From an uncultured Ruminococcus sp. (GTDB lineage: Bacteria > Bacillota > Clostridia > Oscillospirales > Acutalibacteraceae): 64,000 nucleotides of DNA. Where the stretch lies: contig CACYDP010000048.1 in assembly GCA_902773135.1 (NCBI GenBank), forward strand, positions 1-64,000. Direction: 5' to 3'. Position numbers and translations under genes: made by a program. Under the pieces are notes generated by a model, which did no database searches, was not told the origin of the DNA, and saw only the letters and a list, made by a program, of their open reading frames with translations. Shown here in pieces: positions 15,236-24,404 of the stretch. Position 1 is the stretch's first letter. Every line of letters begins with the position of its first letter.

Positions 15236-16015
15236 TCATAAATTCAGACAAATTTTCAATTCATTGATGATGGTTCGAAGATCTTCGGGAACACGCTGTT
15301 TTTGTGTAAACAAATGACTGTACAGTGTGTTCAGATTTTCTTCAAAATTCTTCGGAAGTATCTGACAGTGTTCCCTGCAATAAGAGATCAATCTTTTTTC
15401 TCCGATATGAGTGAGTTCATTGGCAGCAAAAATAATGTCAAAATACGATTCCATAAAAGCTGCAGTTCTATGGTTGATACTGATAATATCGTCACGCTTG
15501 ACCGCTTTTTCTATCTGAAAAAGATAGGCAGGCATCGCATCATACAGAAGTTGGCTGTTTCGGGTAATAATATTCTTTTTCAGTTCTTTGGGATATGGTA
15601 TATCGAAACGTTCTTTTGCTTTAGCAAGATTGCCGTTTCTGTCAAATATTACTTTACAGGTTTTGATATTATGCCAGATACAGGTTGTGTACCCGTTTCT
15701 CGCCTGAAATTGCTCTGTTACTGCCGCCGTGTCCTCACAGATAAACGACAAATCACGATACAATATGTCAATATCAATTCCGTTGTTCAGTGTACAGTTA
15801 TCTTCGTATTCCCAAAAATGATTGCCGATTTCCATTTTGCTGCAATATTTTGATAATATATTTTTTCTCACTTCTTCGGATATATTATCCGTACAGTAAA
15901 TATACACATCATAGTCGGACTTTTCGTCAAACAGTTCTCCTGCTCTTGAACCTCCCAATGCAATGGCATCTGTTTCGTTCAAGGCTGCAAATTCTTTAAA
16001 TAAATCGTTTACCAT
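15236..16015 (-). CDS. nucleotidyltransferase-domain protein
   Basis: A 259-residue soluble protein with an N-terminal nucleotidyltransferase fold: LGGSRAGELFDEKSDYDVYIY has the GSR...DxDxY pattern with two metal-binding Asp, and a third Asp is likely in IDIDILY. The rest is helical, like the DUF4037/aminoglycoside-type transferases. Substrate unknown; resistance or toxin-antitoxin type roles are possible but unsupported. ATG 16015 has GAGG 9 bases upstream; the in-frame ATG at 16030 overlaps that site. Confidence 0.72.
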   Translation of the reverse strand: MVNDLFKEFAALNETDAIALGGSRAGELFDEKSDYDVYIYCTDNISEEVRKNILSKYCSKMEIGNHFWEYEDNCTLNNGIDIDILYRDLSFICEDTAAVTEQFQARNGYTTCIWHNIKTCKVIFDRNGNLAKAKERFDIPYPKELKKNIITRNSQLLYDAMPAYLFQIEKAVKRDDIISINHRTAAFMESYFDIIFAANELTHIGEKRLISYCREHCQILPKNFEENLNTLYSHLFTQKQRVPEDLRTIINELKICLNL

Positions 16016-16089
16016 TGAGCATCGCCTCATTTTTTATTTCGTTTATTACTATATATTTCACAATTTTTTAAACAGATCAACAATGCTGA

Positions 16090-16851
16090 TCATCGTCTGA
16101 CAGAAATACCGTTTTGATGGAGATAATCTTTCAATTCACCGATCGATATTTCACCAAAATGGAACAATGATGCCGCAAGGACTGCATCTGCACTGCCTTC
16201 CGTAAATGCATCATAAAAGTGTTCCATTTTGCCTGCTCCGCCTGATGCGATAACAGGAATTCCCACATTTTCGGAAACCGCTTTTGTCAGGGCAAGGTCA
16301 TAGCCGTTTTTCACACCGTCACAGTCCATACTGGTGAGAAGTATCTCCCCCGCACCTCTTTTTTCCGCTTCTACTGCCCACTGAACAACATCTTTTTCTG
16401 TATTGATTCTTCCGCCGTTGATATACACGTCCCAACCGCTTTGATCATCTCTGCATTTAGCATCAATAGCCGTAACGACACATTGACTGCCAAATTTATA
16501 AGCCGCTTCATTAATGATCTCGGGTCTGTGGACCGCAGCGGAATTGACTGAGATCTTATCCGCACCGGCTCTGAGAATAGCTGTAAAATCCTCTATGGTT
16601 CTGATACCGCCGCCTACCGTAAACGGAATAAAAACGCTGTCCGCTACTGCACGCACAATATCAATCATAATATTTCTTGCATCACTCGATGCGGTAATAT
16701 CAAGAAGCACCAACTCGTCTGCTCCCTCTTTGTCATAGATTCTGGCACATTCCACAGGATCTCCTGCATCACGAAGATTTACAAAACTTGTTCCTTTGAC
16801 AACTCTGCCGTCTTTGACATCAAGGCAGGGAATAATTCTCTTTGCATACAT
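16090..16851 (-). CDS. hisF: imidazole glycerol phosphate synthase, cyclase subunit
   Basis: A 253-residue (beta-alpha)8 barrel that uses ammonia from HisH to turn PRFAR into imidazole glycerol phosphate and AICAR in histidine synthesis. It shows [16 protein letters not shown] with catalytic Asp11, TVGGGIRT, the second catalytic Asp in [14 protein letters not shown] and ASGGAG. Its start overlaps the hisH stop by one base (TAATG), so the two subunits are made together. No other his genes are in the window. Confidence 0.96.
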   Translation of the reverse strand: MYAKRIIPCLDVKDGRVVKGTSFVNLRDAGDPVECARIYDKEGADELVLLDITASSDARNIMIDIVRAVADSVFIPFTVGGGIRTIEDFTAILRAGADKISVNSAAVHRPEIINEAAYKFGSQCVVTAIDAKCRDDQSGWDVYINGGRINTEKDVVQWAVEAEKRGAGEILLTSMDCDGVKNGYDLALTKAVSENVGIPVIASGGAGKMEHFYDAFTEGSADAVLAASLFHFGEISIGELKDYLHQNGISVRR

Positions 16852-17474
16852 TACTTTGTCCCCCCTGTGATTTCCACGAAATTATTCAAAATTTTCAATC
16901 CCACTTTTCCGCTTTTTTCGGGGTGAAACTGAGCCGCATAAATATTGCCGCTGCTGACGGAAGCATCAATTTCTGCTCCATAACAGGTTCTGGAAGAAAC
17001 GATTTTTTCATCTTCTGCTTTCAGATAATAGGAATGAACAAAATATACGTATGGGTCATCTTCCACATCTTTAAAAATCCCGCCGTGATTGCGTATGGCA
17101 AGAGAATTCCAGCCCATATGGGGAATTTTCAGTGCTCCGTTATGATTGGGGATTTTAATGATTTTGCCTTTTAAAAGTCCCAGACCCTTGACACCCGGGC
17201 TTTCTTCGCTTTCTTCAAACAACAGCTGAAGTCCCAGACATATTCCGAGAAACGGTTTGCCGCTGTTCACGTATTCCATCACCGCCTCAGACATTCCGGA
17301 GCGGTTCATACAGTTCATAGCATCGGCAAAGGAACCTACTCCGGGAAGAATGGCACCGTCTGCACTCATCAGTTCGGATTTTTTATCGGTAATCATACAA
17401 TCACAGCCGATATATTTCAGGGCTTTTACAACACTCTGAAGATTTCCGGCACCATAGTCGATTACAGCTATCAT
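16851..17474 (-). CDS. hisH: imidazole glycerol phosphate synthase, glutamine amidotransferase subunit
   Basis: A 207-residue class I amidotransferase that supplies ammonia to HisF. It has [12 protein letters not shown] at the N-terminus, the nucleophile Cys in [12 protein letters not shown] (~residue 80), and the catalytic His and Glu in [10 protein letters not shown] near the C-terminus. ATG 17474 is preferred to a GTG three codons earlier, since AAAGGAAAGG sits at the right distance. It has a consensus promoter upstream and forms a two-gene hisH-hisF unit. Confidence 0.95.
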   Translation of the reverse strand: MIAVIDYGAGNLQSVVKALKYIGCDCMITDKKSELMSADGAILPGVGSFADAMNCMNRSGMSEAVMEYVNSGKPFLGICLGLQLLFEESEESPGVKGLGLLKGKIIKIPNHNGALKIPHMGWNSLAIRNHGGIFKDVEDDPYVYFVHSYYLKAEDEKIVSSRTCYGAEIDASVSSGNIYAAQFHPEKSGKVGLKILNNFVEITGGTK

Positions 17475-17510
17475 CTTTATCACCTTTCCTTTGTGTTGAA
17501 TACTGATTCT

Positions 17511-17539
17511 ATTCTAACACACAAAACGCCAATAATCAA
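17511..17539 (-). promoter_or_regulatory. sigma-A promoter of hisHF
   Basis: On the minus strand TTGATT (17539-17534), a 17-base spacer and TAGAAT (17516-17511), with a ~30-base leader to hisH. Confidence 0.75.
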
Positions 17540-17639
17540 CAATCACAAAGCAAAAGCCACGAAAATCAATTTTATCAGGCATTTTCCTAAAACCGCTTGC
17601 ATTTTGTCATATCCTACTAACAGCGAAATGGTCGAGTGA

Positions 17640-17667
17640 GCAAAAGCGGCAGCTGTTAACTGCCGCT
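17640..17667 (-). terminator. terminator of the holB-ricT-lon-engB run
   Basis: AGCGGCAG (17645-17652) and CTGCCGCT (17660-17667) form a perfect 8-bp stem, followed by TTTTG on the minus strand, just beyond the engB stop. Confidence 0.75.
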
Positions 17668-17688
17668 CTGATACAAATGATAGAATAA

Positions 17689-18276
17689 TCATTGATTATT
17701 CACACTTTTTTCAATCATCTGCCGTATCTCCTCAATACCGGCACCATCATTGGAAGAACATGGAAACAGCATAGCCCCCTCATATTCCGAAAGTTCTTCG
17801 GCAATTTCGGCAATATGCTGCTGAAGCTGTGATTTCTTCAGCTTATCCGCCTTCGTCAGTGCCACAATAAAAGGATAATCATGATGATAAAGAAAATCAA
17901 TCATCGAAATATCATTGGCGGTGGGTTTATGACGAATATCACATATCTGTACCACAAGAGCAATGTTTCTGTCCTGTGCAAAATATCCTTCCACCAGTTC
18001 TGCCCATCTTTTCTTTTCAGCCTGTGAAACCTTGGCATAACCGTATCCGGGCAAATCGACAAAGTACGCTTCCTTTAAAGAAAAGAAATTAATGGTGGCC
18101 GTTTTGCCGGGTTTTGCACTGACTCTTGCAATTGATTTTCTGTAAAGGATCTTATTGATCAATGACGATTTGCCTACATTTGATTTCCCCGAGAAAACAA
18201 TTTCCGGAATATCGGAAACAGGGATTTGTTTTGAATTGCCGTATGATGCCTGAAATTCCGCAATGTGAAAATTCAT
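17689..18276 (-). CDS. engB: ribosome-biogenesis GTPase EngB (YsxC/YihA)
   Basis: A 195-residue GTPase needed for late assembly of the large ribosomal subunit. It has G1 GKSNVGKSSL, a G2-region Thr in KPGKTATINF, G3 DLPGYGYAKVS, G4 TKADK and G5 PCSSNDGAG. Its start follows lon by 16 bases, with GGGGGA as RBS. The lon-engB pair is common in Firmicutes, so a shared transcript is likely. Confidence 0.95.
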   Translation of the reverse strand: MNFHIAEFQASYGNSKQIPVSDIPEIVFSGKSNVGKSSLINKILYRKSIARVSAKPGKTATINFFSLKEAYFVDLPGYGYAKVSQAEKKRWAELVEGYFAQDRNIALVVQICDIRHKPTANDISMIDFLYHHDYPFIVALTKADKLKKSQLQQHIAEIAEELSEYEGAMLFPCSSNDGAGIEEIRQMIEKSVNNQ

Positions 18277-18292
18277 ATTGGTTTCCCCCTTT

Positions 18293-20620
18293 TTAATCCG
18301 ATACCAAAGCCGTATTCAGAACCGTGTTGATGTGGTCTGCAAAAACAAACTCCACAGAGTTCTTGACAATCTCATCTACTTCTTCCAGATCGGAACGATT
18401 GTCTTCGGGAACGATCACCGTTTTGATTCCCAGTCTGTACGCCGCCATTGTCTTTTCTTTCAGACCGCCTATCGGCAATACTCTTCCCCTGATGGTAATT
18501 TCACCTGTCATAGCCACATCGTGTCTTACCGGTTTTCCTGTGAGTGCCGATGTGATAGCCGTAGCAAGCGTAACACCTGCGGAAGGTCCGTCCTTGGGTA
18601 CAGCACCCTCGGGGACGTGAATATGTATATCTTTATTCTTATAAAAATCACTGTCGATATTCAGTTGATCCGCCATTGTTCTTACACAGGTGTAGGCGGC
18701 ATAAGCGGACTCTTTCATTACATCACCGAGTGAACCTGTCAGTTCCATCTTGCCGCTGCCGGTCATTACAGCTGCTTCCACAGGAAGTGTTTCACCGCCT
18801 ACGGCAGTCCACGCAAGACCTGTTACCAAGCCGACTTCATCATTTTGATGCATTGTATCGTTTTTGAATTTTCTCGCCCCGAGAAAACTTTCTATATTTT
18901 CTTTCGTTATTTTTACAGATTTTGCTTCGCCCGATACAATTTTAACCGACACCTTATTCATCAATGACGAAAGTTCCCTCTCCAGCGAACGCACACCCGC
19001 TTCTCTGGTATAGCTGTCTGCCAGATCGTAAATGGCATCATCACTAATTTTAAATTGTCTTGCATTCAATCCGTGACGTTTCAGCTGCTTTGACATTAAA
19101 TGAAATTTCGCAATGCGGAATTTTTCTTCACGGGTATAGCTGTCTATATGTATCAGTTCCATTCTGTCAGCCAGTGCGGGAGGAATCGAAGTATAATCAT
19201 TGGCTGTTGTGATAAACATTACCTTGCTCAGATCATAGGGCATATCAATATAATGATCGTAAAAAGTAGAATTTTGTTCCGCATCCAGCACTTCCAGTAA
19301 TGCCGATGACGGATCTCCTCTGAAATCATTTCCGAGTTTATCAATTTCATCAAGCAGTATAATAGGATTGGAAGATTTTGCCTGATTAACTGCATACATA
19401 ATTCGTCCCATCATTGCACCGACATAGGTTCTTCTGTGACCCCTTATTTCAGATTCATCACGGACACCTCCCAATGCAATTCTCTGATATTTTCTTCCCA
19501 TTGCATCAGCAATCGAACGTACAATCGATGTTTTGCCCACTCCGGGAGGTCCTGCCAGACACAGTATCTGTCCGTTTGCCTTGGGATTCAGTTTTCGGAC
19601 AGCAAGTGTTTCGATAATTTTTTCTTTTACTTTTTTTAGTCCGTAATGATTTTTATCAAGTTTTTCGGCAATTTTAACAATGTCGAGTTTATCCTTAGTA
19701 TAGACTCCCCACGGAAGATCAATACAGGTATCCAGATAGGTTCGTATCACATTTGCCTCTGCCGAATTGGCAAAAGAATTTTCCAGACGCTGTACTTCTT
19801 TCAGCAATTTTTCTTTGTTTTCATCGTTAGTGGCAAGATGATTGATTTTATCCCGGTATTCATTGAATTCCGTCTGAGAATCTTCTTCATCTCCCAATTC
19901 ATCATGAATGGCTTTCAATCTTTCACGGAGGTAATACTCTTTTTGATTTTCCTCCATATTCAGTTTTGTTTTTTCTACAATCTCGCCTTCAATTGCAAGC
20001 ACACTGTTTTCGTGCTTGAACATGGTAATGATTTTTTCAAGGCGTTTGCCGGCGTGAGTCATCTCCAGAATTTTTTGTTTTTTCTTATAGTCCCTTACCA
20101 CATTATCCGCAATATAGTCCGCAAGTTTGCCCGGGTCTGTCATTTCGGACACAGCTGCGATCATATTCTGCGGAACGTGAGGATTAAGCACAGAAAATTC
20201 TTCAAACATATTTTTGGCAATATTCATCAGTGCTTCCGTTTTCACGGTACCCGGAACAGAAGTTTCTTTCAATTCCCGTGTCATTGCTTCGATGACTTCC
20301 TCGCTGTCGATAAATTCTTCCGACTTCGCTCTGTATATTCCCTTTACAATGACACGGAAAATATTCTCCCCTATCTGGGCTATCTGAAGTATATTGGCAA
20401 CAACACCGACAGAATACAGTGCATTGCTGTCGGGATCGTCCTGACTTATATCTTTCTGAGCAGTCATAAACAATTCTCTGTCGCTATTCATTGCCTCCGT
20501 AAGAGCCATAATGGATTTTGACCTCATGACATCAAAATGCAGTATGGTTCCCGGAAAAATCACCAATCCTCTCATAGGTACAACAGGGATTGCCTTTAAC
20601 TGTATATTTTCTTTTTCCAT
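18293..20620 (-). CDS. lon: ATP-dependent protease La
   Basis: A 775-residue LonA-type protease that unfolds and degrades damaged and regulatory proteins. The N-terminal substrate-binding domain covers ~10-200. The AAA+ module has Walker A GPPGVGKTS (~residue 355) and Walker B IILLDEIDK. The C-terminal protease domain carries the Ser-Lys dyad: Ser in KDGPSAGVTLA and Lys in GGLKEKTMAAYR. The length is normal for LonA. AGGAG lies 7 bases before the ATG. Read in the order holB-ricT-lon-engB with short gaps. Confidence 0.97.
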   Translation of the reverse strand: MEKENIQLKAIPVVPMRGLVIFPGTILHFDVMRSKSIMALTEAMNSDRELFMTAQKDISQDDPDSNALYSVGVVANILQIAQIGENIFRVIVKGIYRAKSEEFIDSEEVIEAMTRELKETSVPGTVKTEALMNIAKNMFEEFSVLNPHVPQNMIAAVSEMTDPGKLADYIADNVVRDYKKKQKILEMTHAGKRLEKIITMFKHENSVLAIEGEIVEKTKLNMEENQKEYYLRERLKAIHDELGDEEDSQTEFNEYRDKINHLATNDENKEKLLKEVQRLENSFANSAEANVIRTYLDTCIDLPWGVYTKDKLDIVKIAEKLDKNHYGLKKVKEKIIETLAVRKLNPKANGQILCLAGPPGVGKTSIVRSIADAMGRKYQRIALGGVRDESEIRGHRRTYVGAMMGRIMYAVNQAKSSNPIILLDEIDKLGNDFRGDPSSALLEVLDAEQNSTFYDHYIDMPYDLSKVMFITTANDYTSIPPALADRMELIHIDSYTREEKFRIAKFHLMSKQLKRHGLNARQFKISDDAIYDLADSYTREAGVRSLERELSSLMNKVSVKIVSGEAKSVKITKENIESFLGARKFKNDTMHQNDEVGLVTGLAWTAVGGETLPVEAAVMTGSGKMELTGSLGDVMKESAYAAYTCVRTMADQLNIDSDFYKNKDIHIHVPEGAVPKDGPSAGVTLATAITSALTGKPVRHDVAMTGEITIRGRVLPIGGLKEKTMAAYRLGIKTVIVPEDNRSDLEEVDEIVKNSVEFVFADHINTVLNTALVSD

Positions 20621-20646
20621 TACTTTCTCCTGACTGTTATTACTTT

Positions 20647-21513
20647 TTATTTTTCTAATTTTTTCAGTTTTTCAAATTCGGATTTGTCAACTCTTATCTG
20701 AGCATCTTTAATCAGTTTTACTTCCGAAACGTTGTAAGTTCTCAATGCGGCATCGGGCGATTTATTGAGAGAAACACTCAATTTGCCTGTAATCAGATTC
20801 ATATCCTCTACCGTACCCTTACCGTCGGGAGTATCGACGATCGCTCCGATTTTGGGTGTCTTTTTGAGTAGGTCGCTGTATGCTTCCTGTTCATATTTCA
20901 GACAACACATCAGTCTGCCGCAGGTACCTGATATTTTAACGGGATTGAGTGACATTCCCTGTTCCTTTGCCATCTTAATGGAAACAGGCTGAAATTCCCC
21001 TAAAAATGAATTGCAGCAAAAAGGTCTGCCGCATATTCCCAAGCCTCCGAGCATTTTTGCCTCGTCCCGCACACCGATCTGTCTGAGTTCTATCCTTGTT
21101 TTAAAAATATAGGCAAGGTCTTTGACCAATTCACGAAAATCCACTCTGCCATCAGCTGTGAAATAAAAAAGTATTTTATTATTGTCAAAAGTATATTCCA
21201 CATTCACCAATTTCATTTTCAATTGATGGGCTTTGATTTTCTGGGTACAGATTTCAAAAGCTCTTGCTTCTTTTGCCTTATTGTCGTTCATTTTTTTTAT
21301 GTCATTTTCATCAGCAATGCGAATCAGCTTTTTCAGCGGGTAACTGATACTTTTATCCGATACTTCACGATTGGCCATTGCCACTTCTCCACACTCGATA
21401 CCCCTGCTGGTTTCAACAATTACATAGTCACCTTTTTTCAATTTTTTGCCGTCGGGGTCAAAATAATAGATTTTTCCGACTTCTTTAAATCTTACACCAA
21501 TGATACAAGTCAT
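20647..21513 (-). CDS. ricT: PSP1-domain protein RicT (YaaT)
   Basis: A 288-residue protein of the PSP1/YaaT family. In Bacillus RicT joins RicA and RicF in an Fe-S-containing complex that guides RNase Y processing and affects competence, sporulation and biofilm. Visible are the paired Cys motifs CGRPFCC and CGRLMCC (possible cluster ligands) and the GDYVIVETSRGIECGEV start of the PSP1 domain. ATG 21513 follows GGAGG; a longer frame to 21558 overlaps holB. The holB-ricT order matches Bacillus. Confidence 0.92.
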   Translation of the reverse strand: MTCIIGVRFKEVGKIYYFDPDGKKLKKGDYVIVETSRGIECGEVAMANREVSDKSISYPLKKLIRIADENDIKKMNDNKAKEARAFEICTQKIKAHQLKMKLVNVEYTFDNNKILFYFTADGRVDFRELVKDLAYIFKTRIELRQIGVRDEAKMLGGLGICGRPFCCNSFLGEFQPVSIKMAKEQGMSLNPVKISGTCGRLMCCLKYEQEAYSDLLKKTPKIGAIVDTPDGKGTVEDMNLITGKLSVSLNKSPDAALRTYNVSEVKLIKDAQIRVDKSEFEKLKKLEK

Positions 21514-21530
21514 AAATATGATCCTCCGTT

Positions 21531-22490
21531 TTATGATCTCAATGCCGAACAAAGCCATGTGCAGAAAAAATTCAGATTGATATTCGTATTTAAAACACTT
21601 CTGGCTTTTTGTAATTGATTTTGTATATGAATCAGCCTGTTCTGAGGGATTCTCTTGGCTGCGTCCGCTGCGGCTTTAGATTTAACTTTAAGCCCTAATG
21701 ATGCTTTTACCGCTTCGGCAGCGATCTCTGTCAGCAAATCCGCAGCATTCACCGCAAAGCTCCTGTTTTTTGCAAGCATCGATGTCAATACAAGCAACTG
21801 GTACTCGGAAGAAAGAAAGATTGCCGCATAAATCTGTTCCACAAGTTGCATTATTTCATCTGTTCCGCTGTTCAGCAGAACCATCGCCGTTCCTATATTT
21901 CCCTCCGATTCCGATACCGCTTGGCGAATTTCCTCATCGCTTTTTTCGGGCATCTGCCTTTTGACAGCAAGCAGTGCTTCTTCGCTGCTGACGGGATATA
22001 AAGAAAATATTCTTGCTCTGGAACGCACGGTCTGCAAAAGATTCGATGCCGATGATACAGTCATCACAAAAACAACATTTTCGGGGGGTTCCTCGAGCAC
22101 TTTCAAAAAAGCATTTTGTGCCGGAGCAAGCATTTTATTGCAGTTCTGCAAAACAAATACTTTATTCGGAGCTTCATTGGCTTTGATATACGCCGATGCC
22201 CTTATATTTCTGATCGAATCTACCGATACTTCAGCCGAATTTTCACCGTTCACCACTACTATATCGGGGTGTATCTTTTTTTGTGCCTTCATACAGCCCT
22301 GACAAATACCACAAGGTTTTCTGTCTTCCGACAGGCAGACACAATATTGGGAAATCATATTGGCAAGTGTTTGTTTGCCTGTTCCTTTTTCACCCTCTAT
22401 AATGATGGTATGCGGCAAAATATCATTTTTCATACTTTCGGAAAGTTCTGTTGTTACTTTATCATTTCCGGCAAATTCAGATAACAGCAT
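21531..22490 (-). CDS. holB: DNA polymerase III subunit delta'
   Basis: A 319-residue clamp-loader subunit. It has a degenerate Walker A EGEKGTGKQTLA, the zinc-finger Cys set in CVCLSEDRKPCGICQGC, the EEPPENVVF segment and the TVRSRARIFSLYP arginine-finger (SRC-like) region, followed by helical collar sequence. The C-terminal third is Ala-rich and diverged. ATG 22490 is used; the in-frame TTG two codons earlier has no better RBS. First gene of the holB-ricT-lon-engB run. Confidence 0.9.
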   Translation of the reverse strand: MLLSEFAGNDKVTTELSESMKNDILPHTIIIEGEKGTGKQTLANMISQYCVCLSEDRKPCGICQGCMKAQKKIHPDIVVVNGENSAEVSVDSIRNIRASAYIKANEAPNKVFVLQNCNKMLAPAQNAFLKVLEEPPENVVFVMTVSSASNLLQTVRSRARIFSLYPVSSEEALLAVKRQMPEKSDEEIRQAVSESEGNIGTAMVLLNSGTDEIMQLVEQIYAAIFLSSEYQLLVLTSMLAKNRSFAVNAADLLTEIAAEAVKASLGLKVKSKAAADAAKRIPQNRLIHIQNQLQKARSVLNTNINLNFFCTWLCSALRS

Positions 22491-22608
22491 AAGCAAAATT
22501 CTCTTTCTTCATTAAAATACAGTCTGCTTTGTTCCATAACTTTTGAAACATATCATGTAAATCAATCATATTATAAACTATTTTATACATTTTTACAAGA
22601 GATAAAAA

Positions 22609-22645
22609 GAACCTCGGATTTTATTCAAAAACCGAAGTTCATCAA
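22609..22645 (-). terminator. probable terminator of the formate/nitrite transporter gene
   Basis: AACCTCGG and CCGAAGTT pair with one mismatch; on the minus strand the hairpin is followed by CTTTTTA. It lies immediately after the stop codon at 22649. Confidence 0.5.
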
Positions 22646-22648
22646 ATC

Positions 22649-23443
22649 TCATTTTGTCTTATATATGTCTGTATACCAATATGCCACACCTGTAAGACCG
22701 CCGCCGATGATATTTCCTATTGTTACAGGCAGCAGGTTTGTGACCAAAAAAGCTCCCCATGTAAGACTGTCCGCCGACACCGATGAATCCAACTGACCCG
22801 ATGCACTTAAAAACAATCCCGTACTGATATAACTCATATTGGCAACGGAATGTTCAAATCCGCATACCACAAATACCATAATCGGCAAAAACAAGGCACC
22901 TATTTTCCCCACAGCTGTTTCTGCCATCAGAGCCATCATCACCGCAACACACACCAGTATGTTGCACATAATCCCTTTGAGCAGTGCATCAGTCGGTGAT
23001 ATGCTGCACTTTGCCGCAGCAGCCGCTCCTGCCGCAATTCCCGCTTTGCCGCCGAACAGCGTATATACGTGACCATAAACACATACTGCACTGACAAACA
23101 AAGACCCTAAAAAATTACCAATATAAACAATCAGCCAGTTTTTGAAAAGATTGCGTATTTTTAATTTTTTATCCAGTACAGAAATAATCATCAGACTGTT
23201 TCCGGTAAAGAGTTCTGTTCCGTTCAATATGACCATTGCCAGTCCGGCAGGAAAAATCAACGCCGTTACCAGTTTGGCTGCCGATGCGGATTCAATGGTA
23301 GATGCGGCAATCGTTGATGCCGCTCCTGCAAGTGCTATAAACATTCCGGCAAGAAATGCTTCTATCAACATTCGCCTTATTGACATACTTCCCTTATTGG
23401 CACCGTTAAGTGAATATTTTAAAACTGCTTCTTTATCTGTCAT
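22649..23443 (-). CDS. formate/nitrite transporter family protein
   Basis: A 264-residue membrane protein of the FocA/NirC family: pentameric channels for formate, nitrite or hydrosulfide. Six hydrophobic helices are visible, with the family motifs GTELFTGNS, MCNILVCVAVMMA and GFEHSVANM, whose His lies at the pore. In a fermenting anaerobe, formate export or uptake is the likely role. ATG 23443 has GGGAG 9 bases upstream; the longer frame starts without an RBS. Single gene with its own terminator. Confidence 0.9.
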   Translation of the reverse strand: MTDKEAVLKYSLNGANKGSMSIRRMLIEAFLAGMFIALAGAASTIAASTIESASAAKLVTALIFPAGLAMVILNGTELFTGNSLMIISVLDKKLKIRNLFKNWLIVYIGNFLGSLFVSAVCVYGHVYTLFGGKAGIAAGAAAAAKCSISPTDALLKGIMCNILVCVAVMMALMAETAVGKIGALFLPIMVFVVCGFEHSVANMSYISTGLFLSASGQLDSSVSADSLTWGAFLVTNLLPVTIGNIIGGGLTGVAYWYTDIYKTK

Positions 23444-23665
23444 AATGATTTCTCCCGTTTTTGACAATATATACTATAATAACACATATGATGACATTTG
23501 ACAATCATTTTTTATTATTTTTATAAAAATCATAAAATTAAAATATAATCATAAAACTCTTTTTTATTATCCGCATATGGTTTCTTTGTGTTCTTCTTCT
23601 GCATAAAAATTAAAAAACAGTCCATAATATTATCTGTAATCTATATTACAAGGAGAATTTTGAAT

Positions 23666-24202
23666 ATGAAAAGATTTTTAGCTGCTGCTTGTCTTGTCAC
23701 AATGCTGTGTACATGTCTGGCTGCCTGCAAAACAAATACGGACAATACAGCAAATCAAAATACCAACAATCCGTCCAGTTCTGCGGTAAAAACCAGACAG
23801 CCCGACAACGGTGAAGTAACCGATAAAAACGGCATTATAGGTGATTCTGACGATACTGTCATCGACAATGACCATATCAACGATCATAACGATAATAACA
23901 ACAATGACAACAATCCCAACGGAAATATCATCACAGATACCGTAAGCAATGTCGGTGATGTGGTATCTAACGTTGTCAGCAACACAGGTGATGTGGTTTC
24001 CAATGTTGTTGATAATACCGGCAATGTCGTATCCAATGTTGTCAGTGATACAGGCGATGTGGTATCCAACGTTGTCAGCAATACAGGTGATGAGGTATCC
24101 GACGTTGTGAGCCGAACAGATAATGCCGTATCAGATGTTGTCAGTGATACAGACAACACCGTATCAGATATGACAGAAAATTCACGTGAAAGAGCTTCGT
24201 AA
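23666..24202 (+). CDS. lipoprotein with 11-residue tandem repeats
   Basis: A 178-residue product. The signal peptide MKRFLAAACLVTMLC ends in the lipobox LAAC, so Cys at ~residue 21 is the lipid anchor. A Asn/Asp/Ser-rich linker follows (~25-90), with a long Asn/Asp run. From ~94 to the end come six full copies of SNVVSNTGDVV-like 11-mers drifting to SDVVSDTDNTV. An 11-residue period with Val every 3-4 positions suits a long amphipathic right-handed helix (as in LEA-type or apolipoprotein repeats). AAGGAG lies 9 bases before the ATG. Function unknown; it is probably surface-exposed. Confidence 0.72.
   Translation: MKRFLAAACLVTMLCTCLAACKTNTDNTANQNTNNPSSSAVKTRQPDNGEVTDKNGIIGDSDDTVIDNDHINDHNDNNNNDNNPNGNIITDTVSNVGDVVSNVVSNTGDVVSNVVDNTGNVVSNVVSDTGDVVSNVVSNTGDEVSDVVSRTDNAVSDVVSDTDNTVSDMTENSRERAS
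23945..24168 (+). repeat. 33-bp tandem coding repeat in the lipoprotein gene
   Basis: About six and a half in-frame 33-bp units, each encoding SNVVSNTGDVV or a variant. The first four are closely alike and the last ones more diverged, which suggests recent expansion at the 5' side. Confidence 0.8.
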
Positions 24203-24226
24203 GCTACTTTTTCAGACAGAAAAAAC

Positions 24227-24268
24227 TTCCGGATTCCGCAGTATAATGCTTCGGGATCCGGAAATTTT
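24227..24268 (+). terminator. terminator after the lipoprotein gene
   Basis: TTCCGGATTCC (24227-24237) pairs with GGGATCCGGAA (24253-24263) over 11 bp with one G-U, followed by ATTTTATG. Confidence 0.75.
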
Positions 24269-24336
24269 ATGCTTTATAAAGTTTTTTTGAAAAATGACAA
24301 ACAAAATGGATTTTTCGTTAATTTCATTGAAAAGCA

Positions 24337-24365
24337 TTGACACATTGAACAATAAAAGTTAAAAT
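24337..24365 (+). promoter_or_regulatory. sigma-A promoter of the DUF1015 gene
   Basis: TTGACA (24337-24342), a 17-base spacer and TAAAAT (24360-24365), 40 bases before the start codon. Confidence 0.75.
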
Positions 24366-24404
24366 AAGACTATAAATTTATTAATTAATAGAGGGGAAAT
24401 CCAA

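Noticed and set aside
19646..20521. 291-codon plus-strand frame opposite lon
   Set aside because: Phe/Ile/Cys-rich antisense frame of a strongly conserved gene; no promoter or RBS.
23945..24168. 33-bp repeats as a non-coding minisatellite
   Set aside because: The units keep the lipoprotein reading frame and encode a regular 11-residue motif.
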